Shown here piece by piece: positions 40,732 to 49,976 of a stretch of 64,000 bases of DNA. Both the position numbers and the translations under genes were made by a program. The notes beneath the pieces are model-generated. The model saw nothing but the letters and a program-made list of their open reading frames with translations, ran no database searches and was not told where the DNA came from. Origin of the DNA: Rothia mucilaginosa (GTDB taxonomy: Bacteria > Actinomycetota > Actinomycetes > Actinomycetales > Micrococcaceae). Within the stretch, counting starts at the first letter, position 1. Each line of letters begins with the position of its first letter. Where the stretch lies: NCBI RefSeq assembly GCF_019334805.1, contig NZ_CP079822.1:868001-932000 (forward strand), given 5' to 3'.

Positions 40732-41994
40732 ATGAAATCCCAGCCGTCTTCCCACAACGAGCAGTCTCTGGAGTCGATTAGCGAGTACGCCCAGCGCACC
40801 TCCTCGCACGCCGCTACCGCAGCCGACAGCGTCACCGACACCTTCGTGCACCGCATCCTCGGTGTTCCCGGCGCCCTCATCGGTTCGGTGCAAGTGCCCG
40901 ACCCGCGCCCGCTGAGCCAGCGTCTGAACGCTTGGCACTACTGGTGGCAGGCGCACCTGCTGGACTGTGTGATTGATGCCGGTCAGCGTCACCTGCGCGA
41001 GGGCGATATTACTGCCGCCCAGGAGGAGCTGCACCGTGCCCGCGCGCTGTTGCGCGGCATTAACGTGCGTAATTACGGCCGCTTCGCGAACGACTACTTT
41101 GACGATATGGCATGGCTGACCCTCGCGGTGGGCCGCATGAACTCCTTCTGCATTGAGCTGACCGGCGCGAATGATGTCGCCGCCCAGGATGCTGGCGCGG
41201 CTCTTTTCGAGCAGTTGGCGAAGGGTTTCTCCCCGGTGGGTGGCATGAGTTGGCGCAAGTCCAAGCGTGATTTTGTGAATGCTGCGGCGACCGCGCCGAC
41301 TGCTCTGGCGTATGTGCGGGCGGGCGACCCGAAGACTGCCGCCGCGCTCATGGACTGGATGAACGAAACCCTCTGGGATGCAGAACGTTCGCTCTATATT
41401 GACGGCGTGAATGTACGCGGCAACGAGTACGAATACGAACGCGGCGAATTCACCTACAACCAGGGAACCGCTCTGGGCGCCCTGCTGAGTTTGGCTGCAT
41501 CCGGCGTGCCCTGCGAGGTGGACCCCGCAGAACGCGCCGAGCGCCTCATCGTCGGCATCGTCAAGCACATGACCGAAGAGGTGGAGTTCCTCTCCGGTGC
41601 GCGCCGCCGCATCCTCATCTCGCACGGCGACGGCGACGGCGGCCTGTTCACCGGCATTCTCGTGCGCTACCTGGGCATGGCGGCATCCTCGCCGCTGCTC
41701 AGCGATGAGGCGCGAGCGCTCGCCTCGAACCTGGTGTACTCGACCGCACGCGCCCTGTGGGAGGGTCGCCGCGAGTTCGACCCCAACCTGCCGATGAACG
41801 AGTACGGCATTGACCCGAATGAGATTCGCGGTAAGGCGCTCGTGCAGTTCTCCCCGCGGTTCACCGAGCCGATGAGCAAGGTTGTGAAGCCCGGTGCACC
41901 GGTGGAGCTGTCCACTCAGGTGCAGGCGTGGACTATTTTTGAGACGGCGGCGCGTCTGGCACATGCGCGTCACCTCGCCTCCCACGGCTTCTAA
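40732..41994 (+). CDS. glycoside hydrolase family 76-like protein
   Basis: About 420 residues resembling GH76 alpha-1,6-mannanases: LNAWHYWWQAHLLD, NYGRFANDYFDDMAWL with the paired Asp residues that are catalytic in the family, and NQGTALGALLSLAA. No signal peptide is visible, so it would act inside the cell, unlike most characterised GH76 enzymes. A GAGGG lies 3-7 nt before the ATG at 40732. Its neighbours give no pathway. It might process mannosyl glycans recycled from the envelope; that is inference. Confidence 0.78.
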   Translation: MKSQPSSHNEQSLESISEYAQRTSSHAATAADSVTDTFVHRILGVPGALIGSVQVPDPRPLSQRLNAWHYWWQAHLLDCVIDAGQRHLREGDITAAQEELHRARALLRGINVRNYGRFANDYFDDMAWLTLAVGRMNSFCIELTGANDVAAQDAGAALFEQLAKGFSPVGGMSWRKSKRDFVNAAATAPTALAYVRAGDPKTAAALMDWMNETLWDAERSLYIDGVNVRGNEYEYERGEFTYNQGTALGALLSLAASGVPCEVDPAERAERLIVGIVKHMTEEVEFLSGARRRILISHGDGDGGLFTGILVRYLGMAASSPLLSDEARALASNLVYSTARALWEGRREFDPNLPMNEYGIDPNEIRGKALVQFSPRFTEPMSKVVKPGAPVELSTQVQAWTIFETAARLAHARHLASHGF

Positions 41995-42032
41995 GGCACA
42001 GTTTCTAAAACCCTGCTGTTCTTTATCCCCAG

Positions 42033-42103
42033 CCCTAATCTTCTCCCTGCGGTGCGTTCTCGCATCGGCGCATTCTCCCAGTAGCGCAGAAGGTTAGGGC
42101 TAG
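42033..42103. other. long hairpin between GH76 and DyP genes
   Basis: AGCCCTAATCTTCT (42033-42046) and AGAAGGTTAGGGCT (42090-42103) pair over 14 positions with one mismatch; smaller GC pairs lie inside. It may terminate transcription or be a structured leader. Confidence 0.4.
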
Positions 42104-42114
42104 ATTCATTGCGG

Positions 42115-42137
42115 GGGCGTACACACGGGCGTACGGT
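42115..42137 (+). promoter_or_regulatory. direct repeat and -10-like hexamer before the DyP gene
   Basis: GGGCGTAC occurs at 42115-42122 and 42127-42134. TACGGT (42132-42137) ends 7 nt before the ATG, so the mRNA may be leaderless and the repeats may bind a regulator. Confidence 0.35.
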
Positions 42138-42144
42138 GAATTTT

Positions 42145-43083
42145 ATGCTTGCTTCAGAATCACAACAGGTCACTGCCAGCCCGAACGCTAACACCATTTT
42201 CATGGTGTGGAAGTTCAAGGAAGGCCTCAGCCAGGATGCGCTCATTGAGGGGTTCCAGAACCTCTGCGGGCTCGTCATTAACCTCAACCACACCGCCGCG
42301 AACCGCTACTCGCCCGAGAACGCCAGCATTGTGCTGGGTATCAGCCACAGCGCGTGGCTGACCCTGGATCTGCCCAAGCCGCTGCCGCAGGAGCTCGTGG
42401 AGTTCGAGGAGATTAGGGGCCATAAGCACACCGCGGTGTCCACTCCCGGCGATCTGCACTTCCACATCCGCGCGACTCAGCCGTCCGTCGCCTACGATAT
42501 GGCGTCCGCTATTACCGCGGCTCTGCGCGATATTGCCGAGGTACTGGATGAGGTGCACGGCTTCCGCTACTGGGACGGCCGCTCCATCATCGGTTTTGTG
42601 GACGGCACCGAAAACCCGCAGACCCCCGCGGCACGTGAATACTTCGGTATCATCGGTGACAGCGATCCCATGTACAGGGGCGGCAGCTACCAGTTCGTGC
42701 AGAAGTACATCCACGACATGACCGCGTGGAACGCCCTGCCCGTCTCCGAGCAGGAGAAGGTCATTGGCCGTTCCAAGCACGACGACATCGAGATGAGCGA
42801 GGACGAGAAGCCCGCCAACTCGCACTCCGCTATCGCCAATATCGGTGACGACTTCAAGGTTATTCGCGACAACATGCCCTTCGGCACCGTGGGCAACAAC
42901 GAGCTGGGCACCTACTTCATCTGCTACGCCAGCACCTTCTCGACCGTTCAGAAGATGCTCATGAACATGTTCATGGGAGTGGATGGCGCCAACTACGACC
43001 GTCTGCTGGATTTCAGCACTGCGGTGACCGGCACCCTCTTCTTCGTGCCGACTGTGGACATGCTCGGCGACTTCGCCGGCTAA
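42145..43083 (+). CDS. DyP-type haem peroxidase
   Basis: A 312-residue dye-decolourising peroxidase. The GxxDG motif is GFVDGTENP (catalytic Asp), the proximal His lies in NSHSAIANIG, and a distal Arg in VIRDNMPFG; the core fits bacterial DyP of class B. There is no signal peptide and no C-terminal encapsulin-targeting tail (it ends in DMLGDFAG), so it is likely a free cytosolic enzyme. The physiological substrate is unknown. The start at 42145 has no good Shine-Dalgarno. Confidence 0.88.
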   Translation: MLASESQQVTASPNANTIFMVWKFKEGLSQDALIEGFQNLCGLVINLNHTAANRYSPENASIVLGISHSAWLTLDLPKPLPQELVEFEEIRGHKHTAVSTPGDLHFHIRATQPSVAYDMASAITAALRDIAEVLDEVHGFRYWDGRSIIGFVDGTENPQTPAAREYFGIIGDSDPMYRGGSYQFVQKYIHDMTAWNALPVSEQEKVIGRSKHDDIEMSEDEKPANSHSAIANIGDDFKVIRDNMPFGTVGNNELGTYFICYASTFSTVQKMLMNMFMGVDGANYDRLLDFSTAVTGTLFFVPTVDMLGDFAG

Positions 43084-43124
43084 CTTCACCGGCTAGGGCG
43101 AGCTAAACCCAGCCACCCTGCCTG

Positions 43125-44578
<1,454 letters not shown>

Positions 44579-44610
44579 ACCCGCTCTTCAACCCGTTTAA
44601 GGAGAACCCT

Positions 44611-45120
44611 ATGAGCATCACTCATGTTCCCGATGAGGAGCTTCTCGTCTTCGACCACGAGATCGCAGCCCCGGTCGAGGACGTCTTCGGCGCCTATCTG
44701 GACCCCGAACTGCTGGTCCGCTGGTACGGCCCCGCCGGCTGGCACGTGCGCCCCACCGACGTTGTCGTGGAGCCCGTCGTCGGCGGCATGCAGCGCCTGT
44801 CCATGATTAACGAGGTTGACCCCTCGGTGTCCTGCATTCTGCAGAGCCGCTTTTTGAGCATTGAACCGTTCAAGGAGCTCGAATACGCCGAGCAGCTGCC
44901 CGACCATCTGGGCAACCCCGGTAGCGTGCTGGTGTACCAGCGTCACCGTTTCTTCCCCGAAACCGTGATTACCGCCGACGGCGTGGGTTCCGGTACCCGC
45001 ATCGTCATTGAGATTGGTCCCATGCCCGCCTCGGTCCACGAGGAGGTGCGCACCACCTGGCGTTCGACCTTCGCCCGCCTGGATGACGTGCTCGCCGCCC
45101 GCGCACGCGGGGAGCTCTAA
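44611..45120 (+). CDS. SRPBCC/AHSA1-domain protein
   Basis: A 169-residue protein of the START/AHSA1 helix-grip fold: FDHEIAAPVEDVFGAYLDPELLVRWYGP and the closing TFARLDDVLAARA helix are typical. Such proteins bind small hydrophobic ligands in the cytosol; the ligand is unknown. TAAGGAG lies 6 nt before the ATG. It follows tgt by 32 nt and the pair ends with the hairpin at 45162. Confidence 0.8.
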   Translation: MSITHVPDEELLVFDHEIAAPVEDVFGAYLDPELLVRWYGPAGWHVRPTDVVVEPVVGGMQRLSMINEVDPSVSCILQSRFLSIEPFKELEYAEQLPDHLGNPGSVLVYQRHRFFPETVITADGVGSGTRIVIEIGPMPASVHEEVRTTWRSTFARLDDVLAARARGEL

Positions 45121-45161
45121 AACCCGCCGCGCCAGCTACCTGAGATAGCTTCGAGACACGA

Positions 45162-45203
45162 AAGCGCCGCGTTGACGAATCAGTCGTCAACGCGGCGCTT
45201 GTG
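45162..45203. terminator. terminator after the SRPBCC gene
   Basis: AAGCGCCGCGTTGACGA and TCGTCAACGCGGCGCTT form a perfect 17-bp stem. It lies between the convergent SRPBCC and lipoprotein genes; T-runs are short. Confidence 0.8.
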
Positions 45204-45240
45204 TTTACTGCCTAAAACTTTGCCGAGGTTGAGCCGCAGG

Positions 45241-45948
45241 CTAGTTGGTCAGCTTCACGGTAATGACGGTGCTACCACCATCCGGGGACACGCACTCGGG
45301 GGTCGCACGATCCGCGCCGTCACCCGGCTTCCAGTAGCAGCGCGCCGACATAACGGTACGCTCACCATTCGCCTTATCGGTCACCTCGGCGGGGTTCTGC
45401 ACCACAAACTGGCGGATCAGCTCACGCGCAAACAGGCAATCCACCGCGCCAGAGGCTACCTGCACGGTCGCATTATGCTTCAGGTAGCCGGTAGCATCCA
45501 TGCTGCCGCAGCTACCGCCCGCAGACTGAACATCCGAGCTGGACAGGCTCGCGGTGCTCGACGCCTTCGCCACTGCACTCGCCGAAGTATTCGCCTTAGC
45601 CGATGCGGAAGGGCTCGACGCCGCGCTCGCCTGCGCGGTCGCCGTGGGGCTTGCGGTGGTGATGGTTCCGGGGCTCACGGTAGCCGCCGCGGTGGGGGCG
45701 TACACGGTACCGGCAGTCGGGGTACTTTCAGTGACCGTTGCGGTGCGGGTGGGGCTGGCGGTTGCTTTCGCGCTCGTAGCGCTGGGGCTAGGGACTACGG
45801 TAGCGCTCGGAGAGGCGGTGGTAGCGCCTCCGGAGCATGCCGACAGCGCCAGCAGCAGCGTGGCACCGAGCGCTACGGGGCTGTAGCGCTTAGCGGTGCG
45901 GAGCGTAGTAGAAGAAGTCTGGGTAGAGTGCTTCTGTGCCGGATGCAT
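45241..45948 (-). CDS. lipoprotein with a four-cysteine C-terminal domain (short paralogue)
   Basis: A 235-residue secreted lipoprotein. The signal peptide ends in LALSAC (Cys near residue 38). Residues about 40-145 are a Ser/Thr/Ala/Pro-rich stalk. The last 90 residues form a domain with pattern CG-x5-GYLK, VDC, CYW, PEC, shared with the larger lipoprotein at 46138. I do not recognise the domain; its four cysteines suggest two disulfides outside the cell. AGAAAGG precedes the ATG. Function is unknown. Confidence 0.75.
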   Translation of the reverse strand: MHPAQKHSTQTSSTTLRTAKRYSPVALGATLLLALSACSGGATTASPSATVVPSPSATSAKATASPTRTATVTESTPTAGTVYAPTAAATVSPGTITTASPTATAQASAASSPSASAKANTSASAVAKASSTASLSSSDVQSAGGSCGSMDATGYLKHNATVQVASGAVDCLFARELIRQFVVQNPAEVTDKANGERTVMSARCYWKPGDGADRATPECVSPDGGSTVITVKLTN

Positions 45949-46064
45949 GGTGACCTTTCTGCGTCATCGGTTCGGGTTCCTAACCAGTATTCTAAAGACG
46001 CTACCTGTGAGCTAGCTATACGGCATCTTAGGAGCCCGCAGGGTAGTCCCCCTAAGAACACAGC

Positions 46065-46100
46065 AGGAGGGGCTCCCCGGTATTGCGGGGAGCCCCTCCT
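46065..46100 (-). terminator. terminator between the paralogous lipoprotein genes
   Basis: AGGAGGGGCTCCCCG and CGGGGAGCCCCTCCT are perfect 15-bp arms with a short loop, about 40 nt past the stop of the upstream (46138) gene. Confidence 0.75.
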
Positions 46101-46137
46101 GAGCTATCGACGAACCAGTATGCCCGCGCGCTCCGTT

Positions 46138-47253
46138 TTAGAGCTGACCGCCACCAATCGGAACCGAGTAGGTTCCGCCGTCCTGGCAGGTCATCATGCC
46201 ATCCTCCGGCTCGCCGTAGCAGGTGATCTGCTTGCCGGAAGCTGCAGGGAATGTCGTCACATTATTCGGGCGCAACATGAGCGTGTTCGCAGTCGTGCTC
46301 TCGGCATGCAGGGTCGCGGGGGCGACATCCTCCACGTGCTCATCGTAGGCACCCGTAGCAAAATTCATGCGGGTGATGCGCACCGGTGCCGAGAAGGTAC
46401 GACCCACCGCGCCGTTACCATCGGTGAGCTGACCGCCCAGACGACGCTCACAGGTCAGAGTCGACTCAGCGGGGTTCAACTCGCAGAGGGTGCGCTCATC
46501 GTAGCTCTTGAAACGGTAGTAGCCGGCACCGGAGTCGTACCGGGCAGGATCCATGAGGAACGGAATGTCGGGAGCGTCCGGATTCTGCAGGCGAGCCACG
46601 AAGGCGACATCATCGCCAATAGTGCATTCGGGGGCGCCGCGATCCTCGCGACGGTTCTCAGCCATCGCGTACTGCGGGTTCCAGTAGCAGGTGGCATCCT
46701 GAACCTTCGCCACCTGGTGCTGGGTCAGGTTGTCGTCGGCACGCGGGGTGGTGATGTACTCGGTCAGCACGTCCAGGGCGTGGGCGCAGTCCACGGTACC
46801 GCGCAGCACCATGATTTCCGCGCCGGTCTTCAGGTAGCCCTTGCGTCCGATGTGTCCGCAGCGCTCGCCGGCGGAGGCGCGCTCAGCCTCCACCTTTTCG
46901 GGCGCGCGGGGAGTGTCACCGGTGGGGGTCGCTGCCGCGACGGGGGCTCCCTTCGCTTCAGCGGGTGCGGAGGACTCGGACGCCTTCGCCTCGGCGCTCT
47001 CGCTGGGGGCGGGTGCCTGAGTCTCGGTGACGGTCGGCTCGGTCTTCTTCGTCGGGGACGCGGTGGAGGAAGGAAGCGGGTACTGCGAGTGGTTAGCCGT
47101 GCTGGAGGGGCTTGGGGTCGACGAAGAGTTTTCGCTCTTAGAACCGCCAAAGCAACCGGTCAGGGCAAGAAGCAGGGCGGCGGCGCATCCGGTGGCGCGC
47201 ATCGTGCGGCGACCCCAGCCGGCGGGGTCTGCCTGAGTGTGGTGGAACGACAT
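46138..47253 (-). CDS. lipoprotein with a four-cysteine domain and extra C-terminal region (long paralogue)
   Basis: A 371-residue secreted lipoprotein. The signal peptide ends in LALTGC (Cys near residue 34), then a Ser/Pro/Thr/Glu-rich stalk (about 36-128). The domain CGHIGRKGYLK ... VDC ... CYW ... PEC matches the neighbour at 45241. An added region (about 235-371) has two further cysteine pairs (LCEL/TCER and TCYG/TCQD). GGGAGAG precedes the start. I do not recognise the family; a cell-surface role is all that is supported. Confidence 0.75.
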   Translation of the reverse strand: MSFHHTQADPAGWGRRTMRATGCAAALLLALTGCFGGSKSENSSSTPSPSSTANHSQYPLPSSTASPTKKTEPTVTETQAPAPSESAEAKASESSAPAEAKGAPVAAATPTGDTPRAPEKVEAERASAGERCGHIGRKGYLKTGAEIMVLRGTVDCAHALDVLTEYITTPRADDNLTQHQVAKVQDATCYWNPQYAMAENRREDRGAPECTIGDDVAFVARLQNPDAPDIPFLMDPARYDSGAGYYRFKSYDERTLCELNPAESTLTCERRLGGQLTDGNGAVGRTFSAPVRITRMNFATGAYDEHVEDVAPATLHAESTTANTLMLRPNNVTTFPAASGKQITCYGEPEDGMMTCQDGGTYSVPIGGGQL

Positions 47254-47364
47254 TGTTATCTCTCCCGGGAATGAACCTTTTGCACCCTTTGCAGAAGGTA
47301 TTTAAAGCATACGCTTGACCCCGTTCAAGACCGGTTTATTACAGCGGAGCGCCGGTATCTACCC

Positions 47365-47877
47365 CTACTTCTGCGGCAGGTAGGAGCTCAATAGTTCACG
47401 CTGCTCGGGGGTCAGTCGAGTCAGTCGCCCCGCAATGGAGTCCCAGAACGCCAGCACGGTAAAAGCACGCACGCATTCACGGCCGTCCACCGGGGAGAGA
47501 ATTGAGTAGCCAATACGCACGGATGCGGCGCTGACCTTCTCCACGCTCAGGCGCACCGGCACGGGCTCACCGGTGTAGGGCAGCTGAGCCAGGTAGCGGA
47601 TGCCGTGCTCGGCAATGAGCGCCTGCACGCCCTCGGCAACCAGGTCGAAAAGCGGAATCGGAGGCTGCGGTGCCACGGTGGGCTTCTGCCCGGAGGAGGG
47701 CGGCGGGCCAAAGAGCGCCACGCGGGCTTCTTCCATGACCGAGAGGATGGCAACGTTGTTGACGTGCCCGTAGGCATCCATATCGCCCCAGCGTGCGGGT
47801 ACGTGCACCAGCAGTTCGTCGGTGGTGCCAGCCTCGGAGGTGGAGTTCTTTTCGGGGGTGTTTTCGTGGCTTTGCAT
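47365..47877 (-). CDS. acyl-CoA thioesterase, hot-dog fold (4HBT type)
   Basis: A 170-residue single hot-dog domain: ARWGDMDAYGHVNNVAILSVMEEAR is the 4-hydroxybenzoyl-CoA thioesterase signature with the catalytic Asp. It probably hydrolyses a medium or aromatic acyl-CoA in the cytosol; the substrate is unknown. The ATG at 47877 is used since TAGAGT (47890-47885) lies 7 nt upstream and there is no Shine-Dalgarno, as in the other leaderless genes; the longer frame would add 15 basic residues. Confidence 0.82.
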   Translation of the reverse strand: MQSHENTPEKNSTSEAGTTDELLVHVPARWGDMDAYGHVNNVAILSVMEEARVALFGPPPSSGQKPTVAPQPPIPLFDLVAEGVQALIAEHGIRYLAQLPYTGEPVPVRLSVEKVSAASVRIGYSILSPVDGRECVRAFTVLAFWDSIAGRLTRLTPEQRELLSSYLPQK

Positions 47878-47995
47878 GGTTTTAACTCTACTCCCCCGCC
47901 GCTTTGAGGGGGCTATTCGCACGAATCCGCAAGATAGAACAAACGAATCAGTTAATCATGATTCGGGTGCTAGAAATATATTTGGCAGTTAAAGC

Positions 47996-48032
47996 GATGA
48001 GGCTCGAAAGCTACGATGCTTTCGAGCCTCAT
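47996..48032. terminator. hairpin in the thioesterase-permease gap
   Basis: GATGAGGCTCGAAAGC and GCTTTCGAGCCTCATC are perfect 16-bp arms. In the same gene-free stretch (47878-48239) are a CGAATC/GATTCG pair (about 47944-47965) and the direct repeats at 48109 and 48151. Confidence 0.65.
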
Positions 48033-48108
48033 CCAACACACAGACATTTGAACGCATACAAGATCATACGGTTCACTGTCTATCATAGACCCGCTCTGAG
48101 AGTCCACG

Positions 48109-48169
48109 GTATTTTTACGGGTTTATTACGAGGAATTCCGAAAAGTTTCCGTATTTTTCGTTTATTACT
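48109..48169. repeat. imperfect direct repeat downstream of the permease
   Basis: GTATTTTTACGGGTTTATTA (48109-48128) recurs as GTATTTTTCGTTTATTAC (48151-48168), 42 bp later. The region is A/T-rich and gene-free. Confidence 0.45.
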
Positions 48170-48239
48170 CGCGCTAGCCGCGGACTACCCTGATCAAGGC
48201 CTCAGGGAACAAAGCTCCCAGAGCGCAGAACCGCAGTTC

Positions 48240-49745
48240 CTAACGACCCAGCTTCGCCGCGGTCTCCAGAGCATGGTCGGCGTCGTACTGCATAGCGTCA
48301 TACTCACCGGTTGCCTTCTGAGCCTCCACGAAGGTCTGCTCATCAATCATGTGAGTGTGGCGAATACGGGCGAAGTACAGCAGGCTCAGCACCACAAAGT
48401 AGCCCACGCCCACAATTGCCGGAACCATGGAACCGCGCACCATGAAGAGCGCAACCCACACCGCGAAGAGCAGCAGAACGCCCACCGCTGCGGTGAACTG
48501 GCCACCCCACAGGCGGAAACCATCGGTCGCCGGCTCAACACGCTTGTACACGATGTACGCGAAAAGAATCAGAACCCACACGGTCAGCGCGCACACCATA
48601 ATCACAAAAATCATGGAGAGGAACGCTTCCTTCGGGCTGTACAGAGCCAGCAGAATAGCAATCACCATACCGCTGGTTGATAGCCATACCGCACGCGCCG
48701 GAACGCCGGCACGGTTCACCTGAGCCAGCTGGATAGGCGCCATACCGTCAACCGCCAGCGAGTGCATCAGACGCGCACCCGCGTACAGGTTCGCGTTCGC
48801 GCTCGACAGCGCCGCAATCAGCACCACAAAGTTCACGAAGTGCGCCACACCGTGCACACCCAGCTGCTCAAAGACCAGAACGAACGGGGAAGCTTCCACC
48901 GCATCGCCCAGGCCCGACGCCGAACGCCACGGAATAATAGCCACAACAATCAGAACTGCCAGCACGTAGAAGGTCGCCAGGCGAATCATCATCGCCTTCG
49001 CCGAGGAACGCACCGAACGGGAGGGGTCCTTCGCCTCCGCAGCAGAGATCGAAATCATCTCAATACCGCCGAAGGAGAACATCACAACAGCCAGCGACAG
49101 CCACACCGACTGAGGGCCGTTAGGCATGAAACCGCCGTCGTTGAAGAGGTTTGCGGTACCCACCGCGGCGTGACCGGGCAGGCCGAAGAAAACCAGGCAC
49201 AGGCCCACCAGCAGGAAGGCAACAATCGAAATGACCTTAATCGAAGACAGGAAGAACTCCAGCATGCCGAAAGACTTCACGCTCGTCAGGTTCAGCACAA
49301 TCAGCGCCACACCAAACACAGCAATACCAACCCACAGAGGCAACTGCGGCCACCAATAATTCAGGTAGGTTGCCACCGATACCAGCTCAACACCGGCAAT
49401 CAGAACAGTCGCAGTCCAGTAGGCAATGCGAGTCAAAAAGCCCGCGAAGGGGCCCAAGTAGCGGGTAGCAATAGTACCGAAACCGCCACGGACAGGGTAG
49501 CGAACCGCCATTTCACCGGTTGCCGCGCCAATCACCGAAGCGAGCGCAGAACCAATAGCGTAGGTGAGAATGACCGCAGGACCAGCCATCGCAATGGCGG
49601 TGCCCGAACCCAAGAAGAGGCCCGTACCGAGCGCAGAACCCATCACAATCATGGTCATCTGTCCGTGGGACAGCGAACGCTTCAGGGTGCGCGATCCGGC
49701 GGTCCCCGCTGCAGCGTGGCTGCGGGTATCGTCGTTGTGGGACAC
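48240..49745 (-). CDS. amino-acid permease, APC superfamily (copy 1)
   Basis: A 501-residue integral membrane transporter with about 12 segments. The N-terminal signature LSHGQMTMIVMGSALGTGLFLGSG and the later GEMAVRYPVRGGFGTIA are typical of the AAT group (GabP, AroP, ProY type). It probably takes up an amino acid with H+; which one cannot be read. It starts with GTG (49745), with GGAAGG 7 nt upstream. The permease at 49977 is a close paralogue, colinear throughout. A perfect palindrome lies upstream at 49838. Confidence 0.86.
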   Translation of the reverse strand: MSHNDDTRSHAAAGTAGSRTLKRSLSHGQMTMIVMGSALGTGLFLGSGTAIAMAGPAVILTYAIGSALASVIGAATGEMAVRYPVRGGFGTIATRYLGPFAGFLTRIAYWTATVLIAGVELVSVATYLNYWWPQLPLWVGIAVFGVALIVLNLTSVKSFGMLEFFLSSIKVISIVAFLLVGLCLVFFGLPGHAAVGTANLFNDGGFMPNGPQSVWLSLAVVMFSFGGIEMISISAAEAKDPSRSVRSSAKAMMIRLATFYVLAVLIVVAIIPWRSASGLGDAVEASPFVLVFEQLGVHGVAHFVNFVVLIAALSSANANLYAGARLMHSLAVDGMAPIQLAQVNRAGVPARAVWLSTSGMVIAILLALYSPKEAFLSMIFVIMVCALTVWVLILFAYIVYKRVEPATDGFRLWGGQFTAAVGVLLLFAVWVALFMVRGSMVPAIVGVGYFVVLSLLYFARIRHTHMIDEQTFVEAQKATGEYDAMQYDADHALETAAKLGR

Positions 49746-49837
49746 GAAGGTGCCTTCCGTCAGTACGCCTTAGGGGCGTGATGTGCAATGTGTGCTCGCA
49801 CCCGGCTTCTGCGGCTTCTAGCCTCGTTGACGGGTAC

Positions 49838-49853
49838 GAATAGTTAACTATTC
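49838..49853. promoter_or_regulatory. perfect palindrome upstream of permease copy 1
   Basis: GAATAGTTAACTATTC is a perfect 16-bp dyad, about 95 nt before the GTG start and between the two permease genes. TAGAAT overlaps one end on the minus strand. It is a good candidate operator; the factor is unknown. Confidence 0.5.
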
Positions 49854-49904
49854 TACGGGCACACTCACATCGCTCAGAACGGCACCGTCTAGAGCACACA
49901 AGCG

Positions 49905-49950
49905 AAAGGCAACGAACGGGGGTGCTCCCCCATCCGGTGCCTTTTATGTT
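49905..49950 (-). terminator. terminator of permease copy 2
   Basis: AAAGGCA and TGCCTTTT flank an inner GGGGG/CCCCC stem. It lies about 30 nt after the stop of the 49977 gene. Confidence 0.65.
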
Positions 49951-49976
49951 TTAGCCTCGCGAGGCTTTCACGCTAT

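Noticed and set aside
45172..47274. A 700-codon plus-strand open frame
   Set aside because: It is antisense to two clear lipoprotein genes with lipobox signals; composition (Arg/Gly-rich) is that of a shadow frame.
47904..48680. A 258-codon plus-strand frame
   Set aside because: Partly antisense to the permease; the remainder is A/T-rich with hairpins and no ribosome binding site.
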